Assembly (NCBI GenBank): GCA_002077065.1
Contig: NAJO01000003.1
Coordinates: 186,001-250,000 of the forward strand
Length of the DNA stretch: 64,000 nucleotides
Source: Cryoendolithus antarcticus
Taxonomy: Eukaryota; Ascomycota; Dothideomycetes; Cladosporiales; Cladosporiaceae
Reading direction: 5' to 3'
Positions within the stretch are counted from its first letter, which is position 1. Each line of letters starts with the position of its first letter. A program made the position numbers and the translations under genes. Shown one piece after another: positions 21,965 through 33,929 of the stretch. Under the pieces are notes generated by a model that saw only the letters and a list, made by a program, of their open reading frames with translations, made no database searches and was not told where the DNA came from.

Positions 21965-22475
21965 TGGGATGGGTGATGATGTGATGAGGTGATGAAGTGG
22001 CGATGGAGTGCATAGCTGTGTACATACTATCCAACGTCTGCCAGTCCGGATTCAATCAGTTCACGTTCTTCCCATTGCCGGTTCAACTGTGCGCGATGAA
22101 TGTCCATGTCAAGCTTCAGGCAGCAAGGCACAATTCCAGCGAGAGCGTTTGCAACTTGTTCCTGGTTGTGCACTTGGAATACGATCATCGTCGCAGTATT
22201 ACGAACCTGGACGACCAGGATTACGACAGGACTACTTCCACAGCCGTGACGCTAGCTGTGATTGGTTTGGCATGATTGCCGTTCATGGAGGCGGTTATGT
22301 CCAGCTCTATGCGCGTACATGCACGGTGGGAAGCTCAGCCTCATTCAGGCGACTTTCTGCATGTCCCAATCCGCAGCCATTGGCGTCACCATATTAGCCC
22401 ACTGCCGATATGGACATACAGTGACTCGTCCCAAAAGTTGCAAGATGTGCATCGATACCTCGCATTCACTTGACC
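21965..22475. other. Intergenic, short GATG-rich tract
   Basis: About 50 bp just after the ALT1 stop are a GATG/GTGATG-rich low-complexity run (21960-22010). The rest shows no gene. Short open frames overlapping 22262-22470 lead into the next locus in a non-matching frame and are not taken as coding. Confidence 0.5.
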
Positions 22476-24822
22476 ATGGCAGAGCTCCTCGGCGTGGTAG
22501 CCGGCGGAGCTGGGCTGGCCTCACTCGCAATCCAGCTGCTGGACAGTGCCGAGTAGCTGCAAACGTTTCACAAGGCCAGCAAGAACGCATCACAGACGGT
22601 CGGCGACTTATCTTTGACCTGGAAACCATGTCGTGCTCCCTTCGCCACCTGGAAGTGCTTCGTCTCAGCGACAATCCCGAGGACGAGCTGCTGGAGCGTT
22701 GTGTAGTGGCTTGCCGGACGAAGACTGCACAGATGTCTGAAGTTGTTGCTCAAATCGAGATGAAGATGCGTAAGTATGATAGGCTAGGCAAGCTGTACTC
22801 GGCATTGAAAGAGCCGGAGATATGTAAGCTCATGGAGAAGTGGGAGAGAGCAAAGAGCTCGCTGTTGTTCGCTTACTCGATGTATTGCCAGTAAGTACGT
22901 TTGAGACGTGATCCGGAGGTGCTGAACGACCTGACTTTGCAGATCATGGAACATGAGTGAGTGCAGCAGATATTGCATCGACACAGCGGCCCGTGATGGC
23001 AATAGTCAGGCTGTGACCGGTTCCAAGACTCCAGTGTCCGCATCTGCGGTTATGGACAACACCATGCTCAAGAACGCTTCCACTTCGGCGAACGGAGATG
23101 TCGGATTGCTGCCCACGAAATCGCCTGGTCCAAGGTCACGAAGACGTGGACCCGGTCAAATATGGCGATTTCGGCTTACTCTTCCTTCGCGAGCCAGATC
23201 TTGGGTCATCGAGTGCGAGATGAACGCAGCGTTACACATATAGCTCCGTCCCATGAATGTTAGACCAGAAGAAACGAAGGTCTTCCAACACATTAAGCAC
23301 GGAGATATGGCCGCCGTTCAGCGCAATTTAACCTCTGGCGAGCTCACCGTGCATGACTACGACACGTTCGGCAACAGCGTCTTAGATGTACGTTGCTCAT
23401 GCAGTTTTGACTAGCAGAGACTGATCGCGCCACAGTACGCCGCCACTTCTCGCAATGCTGATTTATTGGAGCTACTACTCGGTGAGGCTCCTCATTTATG
23501 TGATGCAGCAGCCTTGAACAAGACCCTCGATATTGCCCTTTCAGCAGACCTCTGGGTGGCGCGGGAATCGCCAAAAGATAGTGGAACGGTCTTTCGAAGC
23601 TTATTCAGATTGTGTGTTGAGACGTACGGCTTCGACGTAGACCTGGATCCTGGCCATGAACTACTTGCGTGGCGCTTGGGCGAACTATCCGCGCCTCACT
23701 TCCAGCATGAGCCCTTCCATCCCTCGATTTTGGACTGCATCGAGTTCGGTCTCCTCAATCAGTCAATGCCGACGAGCAATACCCCTTTCCATCAACGCTT
23801 CTGCATTGCGACGTCAAGCTGCTGGCGTCCGAAACGTTTCATGCAATTTATTCCAAACCCAGATGAAGGAAAACAGTGCGCCTTAGAAAGAGACGACAAC
23901 GGTAGGACAGCGTTGCACTGGCTGGCCCACGAATGGGCCCGAACGGACTACGATGACCACTCAGAGCATGAGGAAGTCATGCTAGAGCTGCTTGCTCGGG
24001 GCACCAACCCATCAGCACTTGACTCTGCGGGAACAACACCGCTGTGGAATCTGCTTGATGAGCTCGCGCCTGTGGTCGAGTCTGGTCATCATGGCTCAGG
24101 GACCGCGCAACAGATCATCGATGTGCTGCAGCAGTGGACACGGATCTTGCAGGCGTCGGGACAATCACTGCAAAGCTACACCGCTTCGGAGCAGCAGCAT
24201 CACATCCCGCTTCATGTGAAGTCGTTCCGTCTCAATACGTTCGATGAGCCCCCCCCCTCGGGTCAGTATCGATCAATACGACTATGACGCCGCGCAAGAG
24301 TGCATTGTGGTTGAAGGCCACAACGTTATCTTGCTTTGGCTTAGCGACTTGCAACCCATGCCAGGAACATTCCCGCAGTACGGGAGTTCACCGCGCCAAA
24401 TACTGTGGACGCCAAGCGCATCTGAGAACAATGAAGGGCAGTGGGTTTTGAGGAAGACGGTGACCGTTTCGGGTCCGCGCAAAGTGCTCAATCACGTTGC
24501 TGGCCGAGACGATAAACCCGACTTGGACCAGCAGGACGAGCGTACCTCGCGTAATCACTTCCTGGGCCTTGCCCATGACGATCATGGACCACTACATCTC
24601 ATGCGGCGGACTCGATGGCTTGACGAACACACTGTTGGAACAACGTACCGTCGCAGGGCGCGACGTGCTAGCCTTACTTTCTCGATGTCCAGACCGAAGT
24701 CGACACTCGTGGTGAAATGGGCACCGCTAATACACAAGTGCCGTTACCACAAGACTTGGAGCTTCGCTAGCGCCACGGCACAGTATGACACTAGCGATCC
24801 GAACGGAGTATCGAGGTACTGA
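22476..24822 (+). pseudogene. HeLo-like N-terminal / ankyrin-type STAND-related pseudogene
   Basis: ATG 22476 starts MAELLGVVAGGAGLASLAIQ, typical of the fungal N-terminal domain of STAND proteins (HeLo-like). The frame hits TAG at 22554-22556 after 26 codons, continues as LQTFHKASKNASQTVGD, then needs a 1-nt shift near 22607 to read LIFDLETMS..SLRHLEVL. A 52-bp intron (22891-22942) is intact. A second TAG at 23241-23243 interrupts the frame, which then resumes with LRPMNVRPEETKVFQHIKHGD. Another good intron is 23388-23435, followed by ankyrin-like repeats (ALERDDNGRTALHWLAHEW). The frame ends at 24287 just after a run of nine C (24249-24257). One base fewer there opens a further 180 codons to 24822 (MPGTF, VLRKTVTVSG), although more decay is possible. 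At least two stops and two indels make this a decayed member of a recognition or cell-death class. Confidence 0.75.
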
Positions 24823-25508
24823 GCGCGGAACCAATGCTGCGTTTGGATCGAGACTGTCAAGTCGCTGCATTGGTCCGAGTTCAGCTGGGAGGCGACCTTG
24901 GTCCGCCACCCAACGCAACCAGATCTTGCGGAGCGATTTCTCATTCGCTTCTGGCCTGATCCTGGTTCTAGGCTGCAGAAATCTTGGCATCGTGCCTGCG
25001 GCTGCAGCGAAGGGTTTGATCGTTGGCGCAATCACAAGGCCCTGAACGTAGGGTTCAATCCGTCCTCCTTCGAGGATGACTTGCTGGCATTGAGACATGG
25101 AACCTAGGATTGTCTGGCTTACTGCAGCGATGTTGTGGTGTAGGACTACAAAGCTAGTCGGGCAAGAATTATAGCAATCACGTCATGGTCCAAAGTAGCT
25201 GAGCTCGAAGCCTCGGACTCTGATGTCGTACTCCGCAATTCCTTACTCGCCTCTTTCCGGACAACAACTGGTCGAGCGCAAGCATTTCCAAGTACATACA
25301 ACACACATCGTCACCTTGCACATCTCGCCGCCTCATGCCACGCAGGGAAGAGATGTACCATGAGAATTGTTGAGATGGCTTAAGAGGTGGTTGGGAGGAA
25401 GCTACGAGCTTGGAATGAGTTCTCAACTATACACCCCTCTAGACTGCTATCACGCGCGAGATCCTTAGCTCACGAAACACAGCATGCCCCTTGAGCGACT
25501 CCCATGTC
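24823..25508. other. Intergenic between convergent loci
   Basis: This is the 3' flank of the STAND-like pseudogene and of the orphan gene that ends at 25509. Some open frames continue here but show no family resemblance. They may be further decayed pseudogene sequence. Confidence 0.45.
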
Positions 25509-26354
25509 CTATCGCTCCTCCCTCTTCCGTCGCCGTCCCTCCCTTTCCCTCTCCTTCTCCCTCTCCCTATCACCATCCCTCGGCCTCCCTCTCTCCCTAT
25601 GCCGTCGCCTCTCGACATCCTCCGGCTCCCGTACCTCTACTCGATACTCCTTCCTCGGCCGCGACACATCACTCTCATACAGCGATCCTCGCTGGCTCCT
25701 CTCATCAATCTCTCTTCGCCGTGCTCGTGAAGGCAAGCCATCCTCTTCTCGGCTGACGGCAGATACTGCCCCTTCTCTGACTTCGTAGCGTTCGGTCTTC
25801 TCCGATTTGCGTGGCGTTCGTGCAGTCTCGACGACAACTGGAGCCCTTCGCTCCTCCTCAGCTGCCTGCCGTCGAGGCGAGACAGGGTAAGACCGGTCAT
25901 AGCTCACGACACCCTTTCCGCGTGTCCGCCTCTCAAGAGCTTTCAATAAGCTCCTAGTCTGCACATGCGTGCACGGCACCTCAACCCGTACCAGCCGATG
26001 ATCATCCTTCCGCGTGCTGTAGACAGTCCCGTCCCTTGAGAAGACATGTAGCGCGACATCCCTGGCCAATGCCAAGCCGGTAGGACACAGCGACTGCCGT
26101 GCAAGGTACTTGGCGTAAGGGTTCGTGCATGATGGGCAGCCTTGGGCGTGCGATTCAAAGTGGTAGAGTGACCATGCCTCGGTAGGTGTTGTGGGTCGGG
26201 AGACAGCGGTTATGGGACCTCCATTTGCGGGAGAGGCAAAGCGGACTTTAGGGGAGGGCGGAGTTGAGGGGTCCAATGGGGCGGTGGAGGTTGGTCGGCC
26301 GAGGCGGATGGGGATGTGAATGGGGGAGGTCGAGTGCCTGACGAAGGAAGGCAT
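25509..26354 (-). CDS. Conserved fungal hypothetical protein with Arg/Glu-rich tail
   Basis: The gene has 281 residues from ATG 26354; the frame is open upstream, but the start MPSFVRHSTSPIHIPIRLGRP matches the start I recall for this family. A central block, WSLYHFESHAQGCPSCTNPYAKYLARQSLCPTG split by other residues, includes a CxxC pair and is followed by YSTRKDDHRLVRVEVP. The last roughly 130 residues are a charged, Arg/Glu/Lys-rich tail ending in RERE and RRRK repeats. That tail is encoded by a long purine-rich coding strand. The protein is widespread in ascomycetes as an uncharacterised protein, and the Cys pair could bind metal. I assign no function. Confidence 0.75.
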   Translation of the reverse strand: MPSFVRHSTSPIHIPIRLGRPTSTAPLDPSTPPSPKVRFASPANGGPITAVSRPTTPTEAWSLYHFESHAQGCPSCTNPYAKYLARQSLCPTGLALARDVALHVFSRDGTVYSTRKDDHRLVRVEVPCTHVQTRSLLKALERRTRGKGVVSYDRSYPVSPRRQAAEEERRAPVVVETARTPRKSEKTERYEVREGAVSAVSREEDGLPSRARRREIDERSQRGSLYESDVSRPRKEYRVEVREPEDVERRRHRERGRPRDGDREREKEREREGRRRKREER

Positions 26355-28588
26355 GGCTCGCGTTGGTCTGGCGTTCGCTGCCAGCGCGATAAGGCAGGTG
26401 GTAGCAGCCAACGGGCTCGGTGATGTTGGTGCAGTAGGAGCAGTAGGTTCGGGCAGCAGCACAGCAAGGCTCACCAGGAAGTCTTGCGAGGCGACGAATG
26501 GTAGCACAGTCTTTCTATGATTGGAGTGATGAAGGAGAGCGAAGACGCATGAAGGAAGTAAGGGAGACAGATATACACAGCCCATCACCTACTTACCGGT
26601 TCCCTAAGCACCACAAAGGTTGCCTGACGAGCGCCGCGTGCGATTGGGCAAGCGGCCCAGACTCTGGGGCATGCTCCGCCGCAACGGGACACCTCTGATG
26701 ACTGACACAAGCAGAGGGCCCACCCATTGCTACTACAACTGCTAGCCATGGCGAAGCGAAAAGTAGGCAGTGTTGATGGGAAAGGTGTGTGGGTGCGCGC
26801 CTCAGCCCACCAGGCTGCCGAGTCTCAGGGTGGTCTGCGATTGGCTGCGGAAGACGGACTGCTCGGCTCGTGCGTGAGGATCAAACCTGAGGATACGCCA
26901 AGGCCAGGCATACCTCTGCTTTTCTATGGAAGTGTTGAGTGGACAAGTCGGCCTCGCGGCTCTGTTGATGGCTGTTGGCATTGTTTGCCGCGCGTATGCG
27001 ATCAGGTACTCTCTCTGCAGCGAACCGTTCGCCCAGCCGCCGGTCGAAACCACGGCCAATGTGCGTCTTGGCACAATCGCCTACACGAGCATGATGTCAA
27101 AGCTGTCACGGCATACGTCTGCGCCACGCTAGTGGGGTGCTACTTCACCGGCGTCCAGGTACTCGAGTATGACTGTGAGAGCCGTTCGTGACACCAAGAG
27201 CCGACGCAAACCTATCGCTGCCGTTTCCCGGCGAGCTCGTGATGACCACGTTGCTCTCGCCATGGCGCGGTCTGGGGTGGCCTCGAACGTCCGGTAAGGC
27301 TGTTGACGTAGCATGGCACTCAGGATCAGCCCACATTGCGTTCACACAGTGTGGCTGCGCAGCGTGTTTGCTTGCATGAACTACTCGAGGGTGCTAGAGG
27401 GCATTGGAGGGCGCTGCTGGCGCTGTTTCGGATAGGCTGATACGCAAATGGGAGGTGCATGCACAGCCGCGTTTGCTGCGACTTTTCCTCTGCACTCACA
27501 CTGGAGAGAGTGCAGCTTTCATTCGAGTCACCGTTCAGTGTTGCAGTAGCTGCCGACGGAGCTTCAATGCCAGGTACCTGAGATGCACCTATCACGATGC
27601 GACTTGCTATGGAGTGCAGAAGTCGATCTCAACACCGCACTGCTCCACTCCGACTCACCTCACTCTCCAACTCGCCCTTGTTGAGCAACAGTCACATCCC
27701 GATGAAGAATCAACGACAGCGCTTCACCTGCGTCTCTCGCCCTTGACACGAATTACAACACGTACACGTAGACCGGTCTCACCACGGCATCCCGCCCTGC
27801 TCGAGCTTTACTTTCTTCAGATCTCTCACGTGGTCACACTGCGAGCAAGTCCAGCTTCGCCTCCACATCATCGCGCGGATAGCAGCGGGTAGGGCAGACT
27901 GACTTCATTCGTCTTACCATGCGGAAACTTCTGGCTATCTCGCTGGCGTGATGATACCTCCCACCTCAGCCACTATCTACGATCACGTCGCACAGTGCGC
28001 ATCTCGCCTGACCCGGAGCAAGGAACAGACCATACCTGTGAGACCTCACACATGGCAGGATCTAGTACAGTCTTGGGTTCCTGCTTCAAAGTGAGACTGT
28101 GGTCTGGAACTTGAAGCAGACCGGGCTGCTAGTGGCACCGTTTCATCATGGGTCATCTAGGCAGGGTGTAGATGACATCACCTCATCACCAAGACCGTCA
28201 AGCTCCACATGACCGTACATACTGCGCGGCCTCCAAGGCACGGCGAGACACATGATTGTCACATGGCCTCGCCCGTTCCAGCTGCGCTTTGTAGCGGCCG
28301 ATGGAAGTCGCCGTGCAAGCAGCTTTGTCGCGGCCTCAGCTCGTGCCCGCGACTTAGACTGACCTTGCCTTGTCGCTCCACATGACGCCGCTGTTGATCG
28401 AAAGTAAGACGTCCAGGTCTAGACCCGACTGCGCCCGGAGCGTGAACCGTGACGACGGAGGCAGTGAGGTGATCGAAGCTGCGGAACTGGGACCAGCGCA
28501 GCAGCGGTCACTGCATACACATCCGTAGATTGCACGATCCAGATCAATCGGTATGTACACGTACAACCCCCTCCTTTCCATTTCATAA
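26355..28588. other. Largest gene-free interval (2.2 kb)
   Basis: It lies between the orphan gene start and the SEC3 3' end, both on the minus strand. Open frames are short or of odd composition, with no recognisable domain. It should hold the orphan gene's promoter. A 12-bp imperfect hairpin (28081-28092 with 28109-28119) is the only local structure noticed. No tRNA, 5S rRNA or transposon end was recognised. Confidence 0.5.
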
Positions 28589-31500
28589 CTACCGCCTAAA
28601 CCCCGCCCTCACGTCCTCCCTCGAAAACTCAACCTCCACCCCCTTCTCCCCCTCACTACTCGGCCAAACCTCCGCACAAACTTTCTCCAACCTCTCCAAC
28701 AGCACCTCATAATGCCGCTCACACTCCTTCTGCACAAACGCGACCAGTGTCCGAGACGTAGCCTCGTCGTCCGCATCGCCGAAATGCTTCTCGATCCGCT
28801 TGCGCAGTGTGTCGATGCCACGACGGATTTCCTTGCCGTCGAAGGAGGCGAGGGTCGAGCGGGCGGCTTTACGGCTGTAAGAGGGGCGGGTGGCGATGGA
28901 TTGGGGATTTGGGGAGGATGTGAGGAGGGAGTCGAGGGAATCGAGGAAATCCTGCATCGCCAAATCAGTATAGATCTCACAGGGACGTCACGATGCGGGA
29001 CAGCGAACAACATACCATCAACTTCCCCAACGGCCTCCTCAGCACCCGTCCCACATAAGCCTCCAACGCCTCCATCCTCTCCATCATAGCCCGTCCCCTC
29101 CACTCAGCCAAGACACCCTCCTTCCCTCCGTCATCAACATCCTCAATGTAGTGATTCATATTCTCAATCACGAGAATATAATAATTCAACATCTCTTTAT
29201 CCTCCGCATCATCGCCTGCCCTCTGCTGGCCAACGGCAGCCGGACCCTCCTTTGCGATGACTTTGAGACTATCAAACATCGTGCGATTGATCCGGGCGTA
29301 GGCATCGTCGACTAGTTTGCGGACTTTGGCGACGCAGGGCGCGGGGCCGTCGTAGTCGGCTCGCGCGACGGAGGCGAAGGTGTTTTCCACCCCGGCTGCG
29401 AAGTGGGGGAAGACGCGCATGAAGCGCAACACGCCTTTTCGTTTGTGAATCTTGACTTTCGTGTCCTCGATCGCACGGATCTGCTCGTCTACGAACTTTA
29501 CCCAGAGCGTCTGCAAGCGGGAGGACAACTGCTCGAATGTTTGCAGCAGGAACTCTTGAGACGTGTCGGAGAGGTAGAAACTGTGTTTCGCCAGCGCCGC
29601 AAGCACACCGACTCCCTGTATCGGATCTAGCGAGACGGCCCAATCGAGGAGGGCGGAAGTCTCTTGCGCGAAAGGCGTAAAGATCTCGGTCATTATGGAG
29701 GTTACGCGGCGCGCTGTGTCGCGGTCTGGGTCGATTGGCTTGGGCGTGAGGATGTTTGTGCCACGGCGGCTATCTGGTGGGAGTGCGGATGCCAGCTCGG
29801 GGAAGTCTGTGGGCGAGAGGGAGGTGGCGTGGAACATGTCTACGATGAAGTTCTGTTCCTGGCTTATAAGCGGTGCCATCTCGTCCATGGCACCGGCGAA
29901 GACTTCGCTTGGAGACAAAGCGCCGGGGTTCCGCGACTCGGAAGGAGAGGACTTCTCGGCTGAGGCGTTGCGCAGAGTTTTGGCAAGGGTCTGGGAACGT
30001 TTGACTGTGAGTTTGCGGGCTGTGCTTGTCAATGCGCTGGCCGAGCTTTCAGTGCCTTCCTTCTCTTGGGCTGTGAAGAGCAGATCGACCTCTTCGCCTG
30101 TGGGCTTGCGGGCGGCACGTTTCCAGCCTGCGAGGTTGTCTTTGAAGGAGGTGGTGTAGAGAGGCGCTGCGCGGGTGTAGTAGAGTCGCAGGATAGTCTG
30201 CCATGCAGGTGGCATCAGTTCTTTGGTGAAGAGAATCACGGGACTGTACATCCACAACCCAGCTCTTGCGGTCATGAATCCATCCTTGTTCAGTCTTGCC
30301 ACCGATGCACCAGGAGGCGCCTTCATGACTTGGCTCTGCGCATCATTCATCGTCGTGGTGAAGGTGTAGTCCAAATGTTGCATCAGTCGCTGACAGAACT
30401 GCGTACTCTCCCTCTCGTACACGTCCTTGTTCTCCCTCAACGCAGCCATACGACTAAGCTCGCTCCCGCCAGTAGATTTGCCTTTCGTCTTTCCAGCCGT
30501 ACTCCGGATCGTCGGATCCATAGTGACCATGGCCTGGTAGAGTCGCATAAGGCTAGCCTCCACCTCCTCAACACCAATCGCGCTTCCGAGATCGCCATAC
30601 CTCAGCGCCTCAAAGACACCCTTGTCCAAGGACATAGTCTCAACGAGATTTTGCAGCTCAGTCTGCAATAACTTCTGATTCGCACTCTGCACCTGCAAAC
30701 CCTGGCTCTGCGCCTCAATGAACGCAATATCCTCATTCAAGCTCCCCAACTCAACACTGTACAACGTAAGCAGTCCCTCCAGCTCATCACACTCAGCGAT
30801 AGCTTTGTCCAGCAGACTCTCGACCTGAGCCACACGTTCTTCTCGCGCAGGATCTGTGTGTGACAGCCATGAGCCAGCCTCGACCCTTCCAAGTTCCCGC
30901 TTGAGGTCCTTTTCCAGATCAACGAGCTGCTTGGGCTGAAGCACGCCGTTGTTCCAGCCAAAGTCCGAGAGGATGGTCTCAAACTCAAGGCCCCGGCCGT
31001 CGAGGAGTGAGCGGTCGATGCCAAGCTCAGCGAGGTATTTTTCTTGTTGTAGACTTCGCCGCTTGACTTTGACTTGCGGTTGCCGGACTTGTCGTTCTTC
31101 AAGAAGCTGCTGATCTTGCACGTCCGTCACGGGCGTGTCCTGGGGCAGAGGCGGTGACAGCTGCTCGTCCTTCAGCTGCACGCCATTCTCGCCATCGACA
31201 GGTGGTCGTTGCTCAAACGTTTCCGTTCGCGGCGACGACGGCGAGATGACTTGCACCTGCGGCGCTGCCTCTTTCGAGACGACGCGTGGCTGCGGACTCG
31301 TCGGCTCGACAGTCGAAGCATTCGAGTCGTCTCGCTTTATCGACGGCCGCGGCACTACCGCACTGATGCCATCCGGCTCGCCTTCACGTTGAGCCTTGGC
31401 ATGCAGGATCCGCTCTGCAGCACCGCCTGGTCGCGGCTTGAAGGCATTTGCAGTAATGGCAGCTTTCTTGAACCTCTCGGCTACTGCACGTTTGCGTATC

Positions 31501-33440
31501 ATGGGACCAAGTCCAGGTCTGTAAGCCTCCGAATTAGTTCCCGCTTCAGCTTCAGCTTGATCTTTCTCTGTGCCCGGTGTCTGAGCTGGGCTTCCGAGCG
31601 GCGAAGGGCCGAGCGGTGAGGGTACGAAGGCACCCGGCATTTGTAGACTAGGTTCTGTTTTGTTGCTCACAGCAAGTGGTTTGACCTCAGGCGGAACTTC
31701 ACGAAGTGGCGTGACAACAGTAGAACCACCAGCTGGAGTCGGAGCAAGTGATCCATCCTGCGAAGTGCCGTAGTGACTGCGATCGTCAGGCGTTCGATTT
31801 CCCTGCTTCAATGGCGGAGGCCGTAAGTCCATGCTAGCCTCGGAAGGTCGACTTTCCATCGGAGGTCGCTTTCGTGATCGTTCGGGCGCAGCAGGCGATG
31901 AAGGCTCATGTATTTGAGGCAAATCTTTTGCGGGAGCAGCTTGCGACTCTGATGGCCAGAAAGACGAGGGCAGATTACCCATCGCAGCCGCTACACCTGG
32001 GTCAACGCCCGCTGACGAAGCTTCACTATGCCCAGTGAACGGAGCTCGATCCCCAGCAGCTGTCGAGCGATCCGATCTTGGCTGGGTTGTCTCGATTGGA
32101 GGAAGCTGGGGTGCATACGTCTGTCGTTGCTCGGCAATCTGAGGGTCTTGCGGCGTATTCATCCATCGCTGCCGTGTCGTCGCGAACAGTGCCGCACCTC
32201 CTGCCGCGCCGCTCAACGGCACGACCGGCGGCTGGTACTGAGCGCCCTCAGGTACGCTATTGACGGAGGGCTGTTGACTTCTCTGGCGAAGCGGACTCTG
32301 AGGCCTCACGCGGTTCGACTCGGGCGAAGCAGAAGGCATACCGGGACTTTCCGATCGGGTCTGGGCATAAGGTCGCTGCGGCACCTGCACAGCTCCATTC
32401 ATCGGCACTCGATCCGGTGCTGGTCCTGGCGAAGTCCCCGGCCTGGCGTCCGGCCTAGCAAACTCCCGACTCTGACTCCGCATCTGATCGTTACTCGCAA
32501 ATTGCCGTGGCCCCCCAGCTTGCTGACCCTGCCGATACGGCTGCAAACTCGGCGCTCTCATCGAAGCCTCCGAGGGCGCCCGGCTGCCACTCTGCGCGGG
32601 CCCTGGCGAGCCCCTATACCGACTCCCGTCCCGACTCTGCTCTGCCGCAGCAAATGGCGGCGCAGGCTGTCCAGGACTCGGCGACTCGCTCGCGACCCTC
32701 GACGTCGGCGCGGGACTGCTCTGCTGCTGTCCCTGCTGCGGCACCGGATTTCCCAGCATCAACGCCTGATCCTTCTCATCAAAACCCTTCAACTCCGGCA
32801 CCAACCCCTTCGTGTACTTCCTGTAAATCTTTACCGTACTCGCAATGAAGAAGTCCTTCTCCTTGCTCGTCCCAGCTTGCCAATAGTAAGGCTTCGCGAT
32901 CGTGACTACAAACCCCGTGTTGCCCGCCCAGCTCCGCCAAAGCGCTTCTTTCTCATCCCTGGGCGGCGCGGCGGTGTTAGAGAAAGATTCGATAGCCGAG
33001 AGCTCCTCGAGATTCCAAGTCTTGCCGATGCTGAAGCTGCCGTTGTTATTCTCCCGCGCCTTGTGCATCCTCACCCTCCCCGTGCTCCTCACAGCAATAA
33101 TGATCAGCCGCGGTTTCTTCGTCTCCGACTCCGGCGGCGGCGGCGTAGACGGATAATCAGCATCCTCATGTATGCGGATATGCGTAATATAGCTCTCGCT
33201 CAGCTGGCCATTGGCGTCCGTCTTGCTGAAGCAGGACTCGATTATGCGCCGCTTCTCGTCCTCGAATCGCTCGGCGCGAGACATGGCGGTGGTGGTGGTT
33301 GAGGGCGCTGCGAGGGAGGGCGCGCTGGGACGAGACTGCAGTGCGCCGCCGCTGCCGCTGGTGGGGTGGCCCATGAAGCTGCTGCCATTGCTCTGGGCCC
33401 GCTGGCCGGCCGGGATTGCGCCGTGGGGAGGTCGCGACAT
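28589..33440 (-). CDS. SEC3: Exocyst complex subunit Sec3
   Basis: Exons 33440-29016 and 28951-28589 (64-bp phase-0 intron, GTATGT..GCAG) give 1595 residues. The N-terminal PH-like domain (about 68-220; LIIIAVRSTGRVRMHK, FVVTIAKPYYWQAG) binds phosphoinositides and Rho GTPases in yeast. A long Pro/Ser/Gln-rich disordered region follows (about 230-780). Then come a coiled coil (about 850-960; LLDKAIAECDELEGLL) and the Sec3 C-terminal helical-bundle region (YGDLGSAIGVEEVEASL, MNHYIEDVDDGG). The last 120 residues are on exon 2. Sec3 marks sites of polarised exocytosis at hyphal tips. The disordered insert makes it longer than yeast Sec3, as in other filamentous fungi. It is tandem with PAN2 upstream. 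Confidence 0.95.
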
Positions 33441-33929
33441 GGCTTGGCTGGTTATGGAGGACTCTAGAAGTGCAGAAGTCGGGAAATCATGTGATGTGTT
33501 GCCAGCCGAGAGATTGTACGCGGTCCGCTGAGCCAGTATCGAGGGGGGGTGGTCTCCAATGGGCTTTAGCTTTGCACGTCTCGTACTCCTTGATGCCTCT
33601 CAAGCGGACTAGATAACGCCAAGAACGGAAACAACGATCGCATCGATCAACGTGACCTCGCTCGCAAAGCACGAAGCGATACGTGTACAGCAATTATGGC
33701 TGCATCGAGTGAGGTGGAGTAGCAATGTGGGAGTGATGCAACGGTCCCGAAGCGGGTCGGCTTACAACGGTTCCGCAACTGTACGTCTATGGGGTACGTG
33801 TATTAATACATCTTATGCTTCGCCATAGGACTGTCTCCTCTACGACAGCAGAGTGGTTGAAGTGAAGCTAGTGCTGCGTTCATGTCTAAGCTATGTACTG
33901 CTTCTGACCTCTCACTCTCGTCTCACATC
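33441..33929. other. Spacer between PAN2 stop and SEC3 start
   Basis: This is a 489-bp interval on the same strand, expected to contain the PAN2 3' end and the SEC3 promoter. No coding feature was seen. Confidence 0.5.

Noticed and set aside
22262..22475. Upstream in-frame extension of the STAND-like locus
   Set aside because: The open frame there is the downstream frame of the broken gene and lacks the HeLo-like start. The ATG at 22476 in the other frame gives the recognised N-terminus.
26727..27191. 154-codon frame beginning MAKRKVGS
   Set aside because: Several overlapping frames of equal quality, odd Cys/Trp/Arg mix, and no family resemblance or splice pattern.
28076..28125. Possible structured RNA at an inverted repeat
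   Set aside because: A single imperfect 12-bp stem with a 16-base loop is expected by chance over this length. No conserved RNA motif was seen.
32028..33302. 424-codon plus-strand frame
   Set aside because: It is antisense to the disordered part of SEC3. Arg/Leu/Ser-rich composition is typical of shadow frames in Pro/Ser/Gln-rich genes.
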